Source: Actinobacteria bacterium 69-20 (lineage in GTDB: Bacteria; Actinomycetota; Actinomycetes; Mycobacteriales; Nakamurellaceae). Taken from it: 64,000 bases of DNA. The notes beneath the pieces are model-generated. The model did no database searches, was not told the DNA's origin, and saw only the letters and a program-made list of their open reading frames with translations. The DNA lies in the NCBI GenBank assembly GCA_001897425.1, contig MKSW01000038.1:62001-126000 (forward strand). Direction: 5' to 3'. Below are positions 9,824-18,867 of this stretch, in pieces. Each line of letters begins with the position of its first letter. The first letter of the stretch is position 1. The position numbers and the translations under genes were made by a program.

Positions 9824-10888
9824 TCAGCCGAGCACGCGCCCGATCCAGGCGGGGGCGTCGTCGATCTCGCGCACCGTGGGCAACGTGTCCGGCGATGTGA
9901 AGACCTCGTTGAACCGGGCCATGCCGACCCGCTCCACCACCACGCGGACGAATGCTGCTCCGCGCGCGTACTGCGCCAACTTCGCGTCCATGCCGAGCAG
10001 GCTGCGGATCATGCGATCGAGGGGTCCACGACCCTTGCGGCGTCGCTCGGTGAAGGCCGCGCGGATCTCGTCGACCGAGGGCACGACGGCCGGCCCGACC
10101 GCGTCCATCACGTAATCGGCATGGCCCTCGAGCAGCGTCATCAGCGCCATGACGGAGTCGAACACCCGCTGCTGTTCCGGGGTCTGGATGCGCCGCAGCC
10201 AGGAGTCGCCGACCGTCCCGGGCGCTTCGCGGGCCGTGTCGCCGCGGCCGGTGATCACCGAGCCGATGCGCCGGAGCACCTCCGCGGAATCGGTCGGCGC
10301 CACCGATGCGTAGTCGGCCACCAGGGAGCGGAAGTAATCCGCCATCCACGGCACGGCGGTGAACTGCAGCCGGTGCGTGCTCTCGTGCAGGCACACCCAC
10401 AGTCTGAAATCCGCTGGTGCAGCGCCGATCTCGCGTTCCACCTTGACGACGTTCGGGGCGACCAGCAGCAATCGCCCGCTGTGCTCACTAGGCTCGCGCT
10501 GCCCGCCGACCGGGTCGTACTGGCCGAGCACCCGCCCGGACAGGTATCCGAGCAGGATCCCGACCTGGGAGCCGGCGGCTGTGGCGCCGAACTCGACAGC
10601 ACCGAATTCGGTAGCGCCCAGCCGGTCCGTCAGCGGCTTCGTGAGGAGGGCCATGCCCTCGGCGGATGCCGCTATCCAGCCGCGCCTGTCGAGCACCTCG
10701 GCATCGGCGATCGGCAGATCCAGCCCGAGACCGGTCGTTTCGCGGACGCGCCCCTCGGCGACGGTCGCGAAGGAGCGCAGATCCTTGACCACGGCCCGCG
10801 CCTCGGACGGCGTCACCCGCGGGCCGCGCGGCGCCAGGCGTTGCCCAGCGCGAACGGCTGCATCCCAGTCGATCGGATTCGCCGTCAT
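9824..10888 (-). CDS. Zinc-dependent metalloprotease (DUF2342 family)
   Basis: 354 residues from the ATG at 10888 (MTANPIDWDAAVRAG, the typical start of the family). The zinc signature HESTH is at residues 168-172, with an acidic ALMTLLEGHADYVMDAVG helix about 80 residues later that would supply the third ligand. No signal peptide is visible, so it is likely cytoplasmic. It corresponds to Rv3626c in position; the family's substrate is unknown. A small internal duplication, GATEFGAVEFGAT (about residues 91-103), lies in a variable loop. It lies 25 bp before tilS on the same strand. Confidence 0.88.
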   Translation of the reverse strand: MTANPIDWDAAVRAGQRLAPRGPRVTPSEARAVVKDLRSFATVAEGRVRETTGLGLDLPIADAEVLDRRGWIAASAEGMALLTKPLTDRLGATEFGAVEFGATAAGSQVGILLGYLSGRVLGQYDPVGGQREPSEHSGRLLLVAPNVVKVEREIGAAPADFRLWVCLHESTHRLQFTAVPWMADYFRSLVADYASVAPTDSAEVLRRIGSVITGRGDTAREAPGTVGDSWLRRIQTPEQQRVFDSVMALMTLLEGHADYVMDAVGPAVVPSVDEIRAAFTERRRKGRGPLDRMIRSLLGMDAKLAQYARGAAFVRVVVERVGMARFNEVFTSPDTLPTVREIDDAPAWIGRVLG

Positions 10889-10951
10889 ACGCGGTGGCCT
10901 CGCCCGATCCACAGGCAGTGTCTATTCACCGCGTACCTATCCACCGCGAAC

Positions 10952-12403
10952 CTAGCCACTACAACCGCATCCACGGAGCGCGGCAGCCAGCGAGTCCAGC
11001 GCTGGCCGGGTTCCGGTCGTCTCGCTGTTGAGCACACCTGCCGAGTTGAATGCGAAGACGATGATGCGACCGCCCTGATCCGGCACGTACCCGACCAGCG
11101 CGTAGGTCGACTCCAGCGAACCGGTCTTGGCCCGCACCCATCCGGCGCCCGCCTTGTTGTCGGGCTGCGAGAACCGCGGCGGGGCCAGCGTTCCGGACAC
11201 CCCGGCGAGCGGGAGGCCGGTGAGCAGGATCCGTTGGATCGCAGGCTTGCCGGCCACCGCCATCGCCATGACCTTGCCCAGCACCTGCGGTGGCACGCGA
11301 TCGAGCTCGGACATCCCCGACCCGTCTTTGATCACGACGCCGCTGGTGGACAGGCCCATATCGCCCAGCACCTGCATGATCGCGGCGGACACCCCGGCGA
11401 AGGACGGCGGCGCCCCCCGCGCGATCGCGGCCTCGCGGGCGAGCGCCTCGGACAGCACGTTGTCGGACTGTTCCAGGGCCTGCGCCAAAAGCGTTGACAG
11501 CGGCTGCGACTCGACCTTGGCGATGACCTTGGCATCCGGCGGTGCCTGGCCGTCGCTGATGGGCAAGTTGTCCTTCCCCAGCGCGTGCGCGAGCGCCTTC
11601 CCGGCCGTCATCGCCGGCTCACCGGTCCGCGGCGAATCCTCGTTGCCGGGGTCGACCCGGTCCGCGTCGACCATCAGCGCCTGCATCTTGGTGATGTAGC
11701 CGTGCGCGTCCTGCGGCGTGCCGCGGATATCGTCCGCGTTCCAACCGTCGGCCATCTCCGGGCCGTTCCAGTAGGAGGTGTCGAGCACGATGCTTGTCGC
11801 CTGCACGCCGGCGGCCTTGATCTGCGCCGCCAGGTCGGCCACCGTCGGCCCGCCCGGAAGCACCGTCGGTGCCCCCTGCGGCCGCGCCGACAGCGTCACG
11901 TCGCCGCCACCGACGAAGACGATCTGCCCCGGCTTCTCGCCCATGACGACCTTCGTGGTCAGGCGCCGGTTCGGATCGGTGGACGCCAGCACGGCCGCGC
12001 CGGTGAGCAGCTTCATGGTGGACGCCGGAAGCCGCGGCTGTTCGGCGTTCTGCTGCCACAGCGTGGTGCCGGTCTGCGGGTCGAGCACGATCCCGGTCAA
12101 CTGCGCGACGGCCTTGTTGGCGAGCGGCGTCGTGAGTTGGGCGGTGACCCCGGCCGGCGTCGGCGCGGTGTCCGACGGCTTCATGGGGACGATCTGCGGC
12201 GTGGGGATCGTGACCGGCGGGTCGGGAATGGCGGACGGGTTAGTGGCGGACGTCGACGACGTGGCGCCGGTGCCGTTCTCCGCCCCGTTCGTGCCAACGA
12301 GCTGCGGCCACACGATCACGGCCGCGATCGCCAGCACGATCACGACGAGCAGCGTGCCGCCCACGATCCAGCCACGTCGCCTTGTCCATCGCCCGAGGTT
12401 CAC
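10952..12403 (-). CDS. dacB: D-alanyl-D-alanine carboxypeptidase/endopeptidase (PBP4, peptidase S13)
   Basis: Trims peptidoglycan stem peptides outside the membrane. 483 residues from a GTG start. A signal anchor lies at residues 12-32, followed by a Thr/Ser/Pro-rich linker (40-90) and the S13 fold: SxxK is STMK at 128-131, the second motif is SDN in [14 protein letters not shown], and the third is KTG in [10 protein letters not shown]. Two invariant features, PAST and KDGSGMS, support the call. It corresponds to Rv3627c, divergent from ppa (178 bp between starts). The start is supported because upstream in-frame sequence is not protein-like. Confidence 0.93.
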   Translation of the reverse strand: MNLGRWTRRRGWIVGGTLLVVIVLAIAAVIVWPQLVGTNGAENGTGATSSTSATNPSAIPDPPVTIPTPQIVPMKPSDTAPTPAGVTAQLTTPLANKAVAQLTGIVLDPQTGTTLWQQNAEQPRLPASTMKLLTGAAVLASTDPNRRLTTKVVMGEKPGQIVFVGGGDVTLSARPQGAPTVLPGGPTVADLAAQIKAAGVQATSIVLDTSYWNGPEMADGWNADDIRGTPQDAHGYITKMQALMVDADRVDPGNEDSPRTGEPAMTAGKALAHALGKDNLPISDGQAPPDAKVIAKVESQPLSTLLAQALEQSDNVLSEALAREAAIARGAPPSFAGVSAAIMQVLGDMGLSTSGVVIKDGSGMSELDRVPPQVLGKVMAMAVAGKPAIQRILLTGLPLAGVSGTLAPPRFSQPDNKAGAGWVRAKTGSLESTYALVGYVPDQGGRIIVFAFNSAGVLNSETTGTRPALDSLAAALRGCGCSG

Positions 12404-12580
12404 CGGTCCATCCTTCCACGAGCCGCGGACACCGAGGCCCGCCTGCCCTCGCTCAGCGCTCCCCTGGGCGCCCCCGCTGAGTGCCTTCGATACGCGCGGA
12501 TCGGGGAGGGCCCGCGGGGCCCGACTAGACTCCGTCAGCGGGACCGCCCCGACGACGAACGACCGAAGGAGGCCCACACC

Positions 12581-13081
12581 ATGGACTTCGACGTCATGAT
12601 CGAGATTCCGAAGGGGTCCCGCAACAAGTACGAGGTCGACCACGAAACCGGGCGCATCCGGCTCGATCGCGTGCTGTTCACGGCCACGCAGTACCCGGCC
12701 GACTACGGCTTCATCGAGGGAACCCTCGGGCAGGACGGCGATCCGCTCGACGCGCTGGTCCTGCTGCCCGAACCCACGTTCCCGGGCTGCGTCGTGCGCG
12801 CGCGGGCGATCGGGATGTTCCGCATGACGGACGAGAAGGGCCCCGACGACAAGGTCCTGTGCGTCCCGGCCAAGGACCCGAGACAGGAGAACCTGCAAGA
12901 CATCTCGGATATGAAGGAGTTCGATCTGCTGGAGATCCAGCACTTCTTCTCGGTGTACAAGGACCTGGAGCCGGGGAAGAGCACCGAGGGGTCGAACTGG
13001 GTCGGCCGCGGCGACGCCGAGACGGAGATCCGGATCTCCTTCGATCGCGAACGGCAGCGACTGGCCAACGGCGGGCGCTGA
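12581..13081 (+). CDS. ppa: Inorganic pyrophosphatase (family I)
   Basis: Hydrolyses pyrophosphate to phosphate, driving biosynthetic reactions; cytoplasmic. 166 residues, normal for actinobacterial family I enzymes. Motifs are [42 protein letters not shown] (with the metal-binding DGDPLD), and [22 protein letters not shown]. The ribosome-binding site GAAGGAGG lies 10 bp before the ATG. It is divergent from dacB, as in M. tuberculosis. Its stop codon falls inside a 10-bp direct duplication, and a repeat element with a strong hairpin follows 40 bp downstream and may end the transcript. Confidence 0.97.
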   Translation: MDFDVMIEIPKGSRNKYEVDHETGRIRLDRVLFTATQYPADYGFIEGTLGQDGDPLDALVLLPEPTFPGCVVRARAIGMFRMTDEKGPDDKVLCVPAKDPRQENLQDISDMKEFDLLEIQHFFSVYKDLEPGKSTEGSNWVGRGDAETEIRISFDRERQRLANGGR

Positions 13082-13097
13082 CGGGCACTGACGGGCA
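13078..13097. repeat. Two 10-bp direct repeats at the ppa stop codon
   Basis: CTGACGGGCA occurs twice in tandem (13078-13087 and 13088-13097), starting within the last codon and TGA stop of ppa. A short slippage-type duplication; no function is evident. Confidence 0.8.
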
Positions 13098-13120
13098 CTG
13101 ATCCGGGCCGGCGGGATCAC

Positions 13121-13157
13121 CGAGTATGACGCTGTTCGCGGCGCTTCCGCGCCGTCA
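13121..13157 (+). repeat. TATGACG-hairpin element, copy 3 (ppa 3' side)
   Basis: Core TATGACGCTGTTC (13125-13137, exact) followed by the perfect hairpin CGGCGC-TTCC-GCGCCG (13139-13154). CGTCA at 13153-13157 also mirrors TGACG of the core, so a larger cruciform is possible. It lies between the convergent ppa and DUF2516 genes and could serve as a terminator, although there is no T-run. Confidence 0.85.
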
Positions 13158-13190
13158 GACCACTATCCGCGAGCTGTGCCCTACCAGGCG

Positions 13191-13508
13191 CTACCAGTGG
13201 TTGTTCGGACCGGACACCCGCTTGACGTTCGGGCGGACGTCCACCAGGTAGACCAGGACGCCGATCATCGCGGCGAGCCACAGCAGCGACTGCGGCGCGA
13301 AGACGTTCGACACGATCGCCAGGCCGAGCACCACCGCGCAGGCAACGGTGATGCCGAGCCAGGTCGCCTTGGTCTGCTTGTCCGCCGCCGGGAACGCGTC
13401 ACCGCGCCGGCTCGCCGCGTCGATCACGCAGAAGACCCCCAACACCGCGCCGCCGTAGGCCAGCACGAGGTCGATCGAGTACATGATCTGCAACACGACG
13501 GTCCCCAC
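13191..13508 (-). CDS. DUF2516 family membrane protein
   Basis: 105 residues from GTG 13508. Three hydrophobic segments (residues about 2-28, 47-65, 72-90) with a short soluble tail ending SGPNNHW. The small-membrane-protein layout and position after the HBHA-like gene fit DUF2516 (Rv0476-like). Function unknown; the conserved linkage to the heparin-binding-haemagglutinin family suggests an envelope role. It is separated from the HBHA-like gene by about 195 bp containing a long inverted repeat, so it may be transcribed separately. Confidence 0.8.
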   Translation of the reverse strand: MGTVVLQIMYSIDLVLAYGGAVLGVFCVIDAASRRGDAFPAADKQTKATWLGITVACAVVLGLAIVSNVFAPQSLLWLAAMIGVLVYLVDVRPNVKRVSGPNNHW

Positions 13509-13594
13509 GCTGCACAGCCTACGGGGCGGCGCTCCGGAACTCGCACATCCGCGGCCACCCCGCCGCAGCTCCCCGGCCCTATCCAAAGCCTGGT

Positions 13595-13658
13595 GAGCAG
13601 CCGTCCTTGCCGGTGCGCACGTGCCGCATAGTGCGCTTGCCGGGAAGAACGGCTGCTC
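13595..13658 (-). terminator. Long stem-loop after the HBHA-like gene
   Basis: Outer arms GAGCAGCCGT (13595-13604) and ACGGCTGCTC (13649-13658) pair perfectly; inner arms GCGCAC / GTGCGC (13615-13620 and 13631-13636) add a second stem. It lies 46 bp after the HBHA-like stop on the minus strand. There is no T-tract, so the terminator call is inference. Confidence 0.6.
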
Positions 13659-13703
13659 CTCGGGTAAGCCGCGACGGCTATTCGCCGACGGGACTACTCG
13701 CCA

Positions 13704-14345
13704 CTACTCGCCGGCCGGCTTCGCTCCGGGCTTTCCGGCCGCCTTGGCCGCAGGCTTCGCGCTGGCTGCCGGCTTCTTGGCGGCCGGTTTGGGTGCGGCT
13801 TTCGCGGCGGGCGCCTCGCCCGGAATAGCGTCATCGGCGCCGGTCGCTTCTTTTCCTGCCTCCGGCGCGCCGGATTCGCCGTGTTCCGGCCGGGCCTTCG
13901 CGACCGTCTCGCCGCCGCGTTCCGCCAGGTTGCCGTAGACCATGGCGACGAACCGGGTGTAGGCCTCGACGGTGGAGCGCAGGTTCTCCGGGGAGAGCGA
14001 GTTGGTGAACTCCTGCGCCTTGGCCGGCAGTTCGCCGACCAGCTTCTGCGCCTTGCCCGGGACCTCGGCGGCGAGCTGCTCCAGCTGGTGCGCGACGTCG
14101 CCGGCGACCTTCCGCGCCTTGGCCGGGAGATCGCTCGCGAACGCCTTCACGTCGTCACCGCTGGGCACACCGCCTGCGGCGCCAAGCTTTTCGCTGACCT
14201 GCTCGCGGAGCTGGGCGAGACGCTCGGCGGCGAGGTCGCCCGCACCGATCGCCGCGAGCAGCGGCTTCGGCAGGTCTCCGAATCGCGCTGCGAGTTGCTC
14301 GATGGCGCTGTCGGACACATTCTTGATGTCGGTCAGTAGGGACAT
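13704..14345 (-). CDS. hbhA: Heparin-binding haemagglutinin (HBHA)-like protein
   Basis: 213 residues. The N-terminal 150 residues are almost wholly helical and amphipathic (AERLAQLREQVSEKLGAAGG, AYTRFVAMVYGNLAERG), the coiled-coil part of HBHA. The C-terminal 45 residues are Lys/Ala/Pro-rich (KPAAKKPAASAKPAAKAAGK), the region that in mycobacterial HBHA binds sulfated glycans and is methylated. The family is surface-associated but has no signal peptide, and none is seen here. AGGAG lies 7 bp before the ATG at 14345. It follows the XRE regulator by 24 bp. A copy of the repeat element lies in sense just before the Lys/Ala tail (DDAIPGEAPA). Adhesin activity is inferred only from the family. Confidence 0.82.
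   Translation of the reverse strand: MSLLTDIKNVSDSAIEQLAARFGDLPKPLLAAIGAGDLAAERLAQLREQVSEKLGAAGGVPSGDDVKAFASDLPAKARKVAGDVAHQLEQLAAEVPGKAQKLVGELPAKAQEFTNSLSPENLRSTVEAYTRFVAMVYGNLAERGGETVAKARPEHGESGAPEAGKEATGADDAIPGEAPAAKAAPKPAAKKPAASAKPAAKAAGKPGAKPAGE
13808..13835 (-). repeat. TATGACG-hairpin element, copy 4 (inside the HBHA-like gene)
   Basis: On the minus strand the core is GATGACGCTATTC (13823-13835, two mismatches), followed directly by the perfect hairpin CGGGCG-AGG-CGCCCG (13808-13822). It is read in sense as DDAIPGEAP in the linker before the Lys/Ala-rich tail. Confidence 0.7.
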
Positions 14346-14368
14346 GATCACTCCTTGTGTGGAACCGA

Positions 14369-14839
14369 TCAGCTGGCCTGATCAGGGGACTTGTCGGGGG
14401 ACTCTTGCGGGGCAGTGCGGTGGCCGTCGGTCGCGTGCTGTGCGCCTTCTCGTGAGCTCCGCGACTCGTGCAGGAACGCCCGGTAGATCTCGGTGAGCGA
14501 CACCTTTTGCCGCTCAGTGAGGTTCGGGTCGGCGCGGATCGCGTCGGTGACCTCGCGCGCCTCGGGTACGTCGGCCGCGCGCAGGATGCCCGCCTTGACG
14601 AGCAGCGACTCCGCCGAAATCGAGAGCCCATCGGCGATCTGGGCCAGAATCGCCGCGCTGGGCCTGCGCAGCCCCCGCTCGATCTGGGACAGGTACGGGT
14701 TGGACACCCCTGCTTTGTCGGCGAGCGCACGCAACGAGATCTGTGCTGCCGTGCGCTGCGCGCGGATGTAATCGCCGATGTCCCGGACGGGCGCGAGCAT
14801 CTCCCGGCCCACCGCACTGAGTTCTTTGCCGAGATCCAT
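14369..14839 (-). CDS. XRE-family transcriptional regulator (Rv0474-like)
   Basis: 156 residues from ATG 14839, preceded by GGGAGGTG. The helix-turn-helix covers residues about 25-80 (RTAAQISLRALADKAGVSNPYLSQIERGLRRPSAAILAQIADGL), the Cro/C1 type. The second half (LTERQKVSLTEIYRAFLHE) is helical and the last 25 residues are polar. It is 24 bp upstream of the HBHA-like gene and likely cotranscribed with it. Two palindromes immediately upstream (14853-14871 and 14882-14899) are candidate autoregulatory operators. Position and domain layout match Rv0474; ligand unknown. Confidence 0.88.
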   Translation of the reverse strand: MDLGKELSAVGREMLAPVRDIGDYIRAQRTAAQISLRALADKAGVSNPYLSQIERGLRRPSAAILAQIADGLSISAESLLVKAGILRAADVPEAREVTDAIRADPNLTERQKVSLTEIYRAFLHESRSSREGAQHATDGHRTAPQESPDKSPDQAS

Positions 14840-14852
14840 CACGCACCTCCCG

Positions 14853-14899
14853 TCATCGACGCTATCGATGATAGGCGCTTCTGCTTGCAATTGCAAGCA
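14853..14899. promoter_or_regulatory. Two palindromes upstream of the XRE-hbhA pair
   Basis: TCATCGA-N5-TCGATGA (14853-14871) and the perfect 18-bp palindrome TGCTTGCAATTGCAAGCA (14882-14899). Both lie 14-60 bp before the regulator's ATG, where an autoregulated XRE protein would bind. The AT-rich second site stands out from the surrounding high-GC DNA. Operator role is inferred. Confidence 0.65.
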
Positions 14900-14961
14900 T
14901 TCAGTTAGCGATGCCGGTCACAAGGCTGGACACCGGGATTCGGTGCGCCCGATCCGAGCCG

Positions 14962-16221
14962 CTAACCGAGCACGGCCCGCGCGATGGTATAGATGGCCAG
15001 CCCCGCCAGCGCGCCGACCACCGTGCCGTTCACCCGGATGAACTGCAGGTCCTTCCCGATGTGCAACTCGATCGCGCGCGCGGTGCGCGTGCCGTCCCAT
15101 CGCGCGATCGTGTCGTCGATGATCCCGGTGAGCGCCCGGGCATGGTTCGCGGCGAGATAGCCTGCGGCGTCGGCGATGTAGAGGTTGATCTTTTCGGATA
15201 TGACGGAATCCGTCGTCAAGCGGTGCCCGAATCCGACGAGTCCGTCGACGATGGCGCGACGAAGCCGAGAGCCGGGATCCGCCGCGGCCTCCGCCAAGCC
15301 GCGTTTGGCGCTCTCCCAGACGCCGGAGGCGAGCACGCGCACCTGCGCGTTGCCTGCGATGCGCCGGGCGGCATCGTTGGCCCGGGCCCGCGTGGTGGGA
15401 TCGGCCTGCAGGTCTGCCGCGAACTCGAGCAAGAACCGGTCGAGCGCCCTGCGCAGCGGGTGCTGCAAGTCGACTTTCACTGCGGTAGCGAATGTCTCGA
15501 CCTCGTGATAGACACGGTCGGCGACCATCGAGTCGACGAATCGCGGGCTCCAGCCCGGCGCCCGCGCGGTCACGATTTTCGTCACGGCCTCACGGTTGTC
15601 GCGGATCCAGGATTGGCAGCGGTCCACGATGACGTCGACCAGGGCATGGTGATCCCCGCGCCGGAAGACCTCGCCCGCCACGCGACCGAGCGGCGGACCG
15701 ATATCGGCCTTCTCGAGCGTCGTGCGCGCCAGGTCCGCGATCTGATCGGCCACCACATCGTCCGACAGCACCGTCTCCAGCCCGCGGATCACGGACGCGA
15801 TCTCGCCGGCGACCTGCTCGGCATGTGCCGGGTCCGCGAGCCACGTGCCGAGCCTGGCCGCGACATCCAATCGCGACAGCTTCTCCCGCACAATGCTTTC
15901 CGAGACGAAGTTCGCCGCGACGAACTCGGACAGCGCCGAGCCGATCGAGTCCTTGCGGCGCGGGATGATCGCGGTGTGCGGGATGGGCAGCCCCAGCGGC
16001 CGGCGGAAGAGCGCCGTGACGGCGAACCAATCCGCGAGCGCACCGACCATGCCGGCCTCGGCCGCGGCACGCACGTAGCCGAGCCAGGGATACGTGCGCT
16101 CCAGCAGCCAGCAGGCGACGAACACGATCCCCATGGCGACGAGCAGGGCGGTAGCGAACATCTTCGCCCGGATGAGCCCGCGCCGCCGCATCGCATCCGC
16201 TGAGCTCATCTCGAACGTCAC
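14962..16221 (-). CDS. DUF445 family membrane protein
   Basis: 419 residues from GTG 16221 (VTFEMSSADAMRRRGLIRAKMFATALL). One hydrophobic helix at about 22-42 and another near AAEAGMVGALADWFAVTALFRRPLG, the signature stretch of DUF445; the body is a long alpha-helical repeat region, and the C-terminus closes with a hydrophobic helix (VNGTVVGALAGLAIYTIARAVLG). Similar proteins are YheB/YjiN-type with unknown function. A much longer frame continues upstream but overlaps the divergent aminotransferase gene and has no protein-like composition. 90 bp separate it from that gene. Confidence 0.88.
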   Translation of the reverse strand: MTFEMSSADAMRRRGLIRAKMFATALLVAMGIVFVACWLLERTYPWLGYVRAAAEAGMVGALADWFAVTALFRRPLGLPIPHTAIIPRRKDSIGSALSEFVAANFVSESIVREKLSRLDVAARLGTWLADPAHAEQVAGEIASVIRGLETVLSDDVVADQIADLARTTLEKADIGPPLGRVAGEVFRRGDHHALVDVIVDRCQSWIRDNREAVTKIVTARAPGWSPRFVDSMVADRVYHEVETFATAVKVDLQHPLRRALDRFLLEFAADLQADPTTRARANDAARRIAGNAQVRVLASGVWESAKRGLAEAAADPGSRLRRAIVDGLVGFGHRLTTDSVISEKINLYIADAAGYLAANHARALTGIIDDTIARWDGTRTARAIELHIGKDLQFIRVNGTVVGALAGLAIYTIARAVLG

Positions 16222-16311
16222 CCGCCCATTGTGACCGGCAACCGGGCGCGGCAGCGGGCGGGACTGAGGCGGGACGCGACCTTGGGCTGCTGATCGAGTA
16301 GAACTTGAGGA

Positions 16312-17529
16312 ATGACGACGTTCGCCTCCGGGCCGTTGCCCGATCCGCTCGCGACGCGGCCCGTGTCCGATCCCCTCGTCCCGAGGTTGAGGCCGTTCAC
16401 GTCCACGATCTTCGCGGAGATGACGGCCCTCGCGACCGCGACCGGCGCGGTGAATCTGGGCCAGGGCTTCCCGGACAGCGACGGACCCGCGGCCATGCTC
16501 GAGGTCGCCCGTAACGCCATCGCCCGCGGCGTGAACCAGTACCCGCCGGGGCCGGGAACGCCGGAACTGCGCCGGGCCATCGCCGCGGCACGAGAGCGGG
16601 ACTATGGACAGCGGTTCGACCCGGAGGACGAAGTGCTCGTCACCGTCGGCGCCACGGAGGCCATCGCCGCGGCGATCCTTGCCCTGGCCGGCCCGGGCGA
16701 CGAGGTGGTGATGCTGGAGCCCTACTACGACTCCTACCCGGCCGTCGTCGCGATGTCCGGCGCCACATCCGTTGCGGTGCCGCTGGTTCGCTCGGCTGCC
16801 GGGCGTTTCGCGCTTGACGCCGAGCGGCTCGCACATGCCATTACGGACCGCACGCGCCTGCTGCTGATCAACAGCCCGCACAACCCGACCGGGACGGTGC
16901 TCAGCGCCGCGGAGCTGGCCGTCATCGCCGAGATCGCCATCGCGCACGACCTGATCGTGGTGACCGACGAGGTGTACGAATACCTGACATTCGATGCCGC
17001 GCAGCATATTCCGATCGCCACGCTGCCGGGGATGGCGGAGCGGACGGTCACGATCTCCTCCGCGGGGAAGTCGTTCAACGTCACCGGCTGGAAGATCGGC
17101 TGGGCCTGCGGGCCGGCTCCCCTGATCCGTGCGGTCCGCGCGGCCAAGCAGTTCCTCACGTTCGTCGGCGGGGCGCCGTTCCAGCCGGCGGTCGCGTACG
17201 CCCTGGCGGCGGAGCGGGACTGGGCCCACGCACTTCGGGACTCCTTGCAGCACAAGCGGGATCGCCTCTGCGAGGGCTTGAGCGCGGCCGGGTTCGAGGT
17301 CACGGTTCCGCAAGGCACCTATTTCGTCCAGGCGGACATCCGGCCGCTGGGCGAATCCGACGGCATGGCCTTCTGCCGGACCCTACCCGAGCGCGTCGGG
17401 GTGGCCGCCGTGCCGACGCAGGTGTTCTACGACGACCCTGCCGAAGGCGCCCATCTCGTCCGATTCGCCTTCTGCAAGGCGGATCCGGTGATCGACGAGG
17501 CCGTGTCCCGCCTCGCTCGGCTTCGTTGA
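16312..17529 (+). CDS. PLP-dependent class I/II aminotransferase (DapC-like)
   Basis: 405 residues. Fold-type I aminotransferase: VNLGQGFPDSDGP near the N-terminus, NQYPPGPGTPELRRAIA, LLINSPHNPTGTVLSAAEL, VTDEVYEYLTFD, and the PLP lysine in ISSAGKSFNVTGWKIGW. The sequence is closest to the group containing mycobacterial N-succinyldiaminopimelate aminotransferase (Rv0858c) and methionine/kynurenine aminotransferases, so the substrate is uncertain; lysine/DAP biosynthesis is one possibility. It stands alone, divergent from the DUF445 gene. A hairpin with a degenerate repeat core follows right after the stop. Confidence 0.85.
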   Translation: MTTFASGPLPDPLATRPVSDPLVPRLRPFTSTIFAEMTALATATGAVNLGQGFPDSDGPAAMLEVARNAIARGVNQYPPGPGTPELRRAIAAARERDYGQRFDPEDEVLVTVGATEAIAAAILALAGPGDEVVMLEPYYDSYPAVVAMSGATSVAVPLVRSAAGRFALDAERLAHAITDRTRLLLINSPHNPTGTVLSAAELAVIAEIAIAHDLIVVTDEVYEYLTFDAAQHIPIATLPGMAERTVTISSAGKSFNVTGWKIGWACGPAPLIRAVRAAKQFLTFVGGAPFQPAVAYALAAERDWAHALRDSLQHKRDRLCEGLSAAGFEVTVPQGTYFVQADIRPLGESDGMAFCRTLPERVGVAAVPTQVFYDDPAEGAHLVRFAFCKADPVIDEAVSRLARLR

Positions 17530-17557
17530 TCCCGCACCGGCACGGGACATCGTCATC
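17530..17557 (-). repeat. TATGACG-hairpin element, copy 5 (degenerate)
   Basis: Minus-strand core GATGACGATGTCC (17545-17557, two mismatches) followed by TCCCG-N8-CGGGA (17530-17547). It begins at the last base of the aminotransferase stop codon and may act as its 3' hairpin. Confidence 0.6.
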
Positions 17558-17627
17558 CTCGGGGAGCACGGTGAAACGGGGGCGGGGTGGACGGTGCGGG
17601 CCGCCGGCGTGATGCGACGATGCGGGT

Positions 17628-18791
17628 ATGAGTTCGACTCCGGACCGCATCGCCGACCTGCTGCGCCACGATCCCGTCTTCGACGGGCACAACGATCTCG
17701 CCTGGGCGCTGCGGGAGCAGGCGGGGCACGACCTCGCGGCGCTCGACATCGCGCGGCACCAACCGAGCCTGCACACGGACATCGGCCGCCTTTGGGCGGG
17801 CGGCGTCGGGGCTCAGTTCTTCTCGGTATTCGTTCCGGGGACCCTGCCCGCCGCCGACGCCGTAGTCGCCACTCTCGAGCAGATCGACTGCGTGCGAAGG
17901 ATTGTCGCGCGGTACCCGGAGACATTCCGCGCCGCACGCACTGCCGACGATGTGCGGAAGGCGTTTGCGCAGGGCAAGATCGCCGCGCTGATGGGCGCCG
18001 AGGGCGGGCATAGCATCGCAGGGTCGCTCCGGGTGCTGCGCACCTTGCGTGCCCTGGGCGTCGCCTACCTCACCCTGACCCACAACCAGAACGTGCCGTG
18101 GGCCGATGCCGCGACGGACACGCCGGCGATCGGCGGACTCAACGAGTTCGGCCGGGAGGTGGTGCGCGAGATGAACCGCATCGGGATGCTGGTCGACATC
18201 TCGCACGTCGCTCCGGGCACCATGCGCGATGCGCTCGCGACTTCGGCGGCGCCGGTGATCTTCTCGCATTCCTCCTGCCGGGCCCTCACGGACCACGTCC
18301 GCAACGCCCCCGACGACGTCCTCGAGAGCCTCGTGACGAACGGCGGGGTGATCATGATCGCGTTCGTCCCGGCGTTCGTCTCGCAGCGATGCGCCGATCA
18401 TGCGGCCGCGGAACGCACCGAGCGCACCCGGCTGGGTCTCGGCGAGTACGCCTATGACGACGATCGTGGCCGGGACCCCCGTGCCGTCGCCGAGCTGCGC
18501 GCATGGCAGGCCGAGAATCCGCCGCCGACAGCGACTCTCGCAGATGTCGCAGACCATGTCGACCATGCACGCGAGGTGTCCGGCATCGACCACGTCGGGC
18601 TGGGCGGCGACTATGACGGCGTTCCCGGCCTGCCGGCCGGCCTGGCCGACGTGTCCTGCTACCCGAACCTGCTCGGCGAGTTGGCCGACCGAGGATGGAG
18701 CGATTCGGACCTCACTGCGCTAACATCTCGCAATATTCTGCGAGTTCTGGACGCGGCCCGCGAGATCGCCGACCCGGGTTTCGGAGCCTGA
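17628..18791 (+). CDS. Membrane dipeptidase (peptidase M19 family)
   Basis: 387 residues. Amidohydrolase-fold dipeptidase that cleaves dipeptides with broad specificity, including D-amino acids. Metal ligands are visible as FDGHNDLAW (HxD), MGAEGG (bridging Glu), [17 protein letters not shown], and [21 protein letters not shown]. No signal peptide is seen, so it is probably cytoplasmic as in other actinobacteria. It follows the aminotransferase by 98 bp on the same strand; whether they are cotranscribed is unclear. A charged insert ([19 protein letters not shown]) lies in the variable region before the last metal site. Confidence 0.9.
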   Translation: MSSTPDRIADLLRHDPVFDGHNDLAWALREQAGHDLAALDIARHQPSLHTDIGRLWAGGVGAQFFSVFVPGTLPAADAVVATLEQIDCVRRIVARYPETFRAARTADDVRKAFAQGKIAALMGAEGGHSIAGSLRVLRTLRALGVAYLTLTHNQNVPWADAATDTPAIGGLNEFGREVVREMNRIGMLVDISHVAPGTMRDALATSAAPVIFSHSSCRALTDHVRNAPDDVLESLVTNGGVIMIAFVPAFVSQRCADHAAAERTERTRLGLGEYAYDDDRGRDPRAVAELRAWQAENPPPTATLADVADHVDHAREVSGIDHVGLGGDYDGVPGLPAGLADVSCYPNLLGELADRGWSDSDLTALTSRNILRVLDAAREIADPGFGA

Positions 18792-18867
18792 CGAGCTTCG
18801 GCACCGTAGGTCGCGCTGTCGTCTCGGCTCACGCTCCTGTCGCTTGCACGGACCGCCTGGAGGGGCC

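Noticed and set aside
14962-17313. A 783-residue open frame running on from the DUF445 gene
   Set aside because: The upstream half overlaps the aminotransferase gene antisense and has the composition of a shadow frame.
18611-18640. TATGACGGCGTTC with a following CCGG stem in the dipeptidase gene
   Set aside because: It encodes the conserved DYDGVPGLP metal-site motif of the M19 family, so protein sequence explains it.
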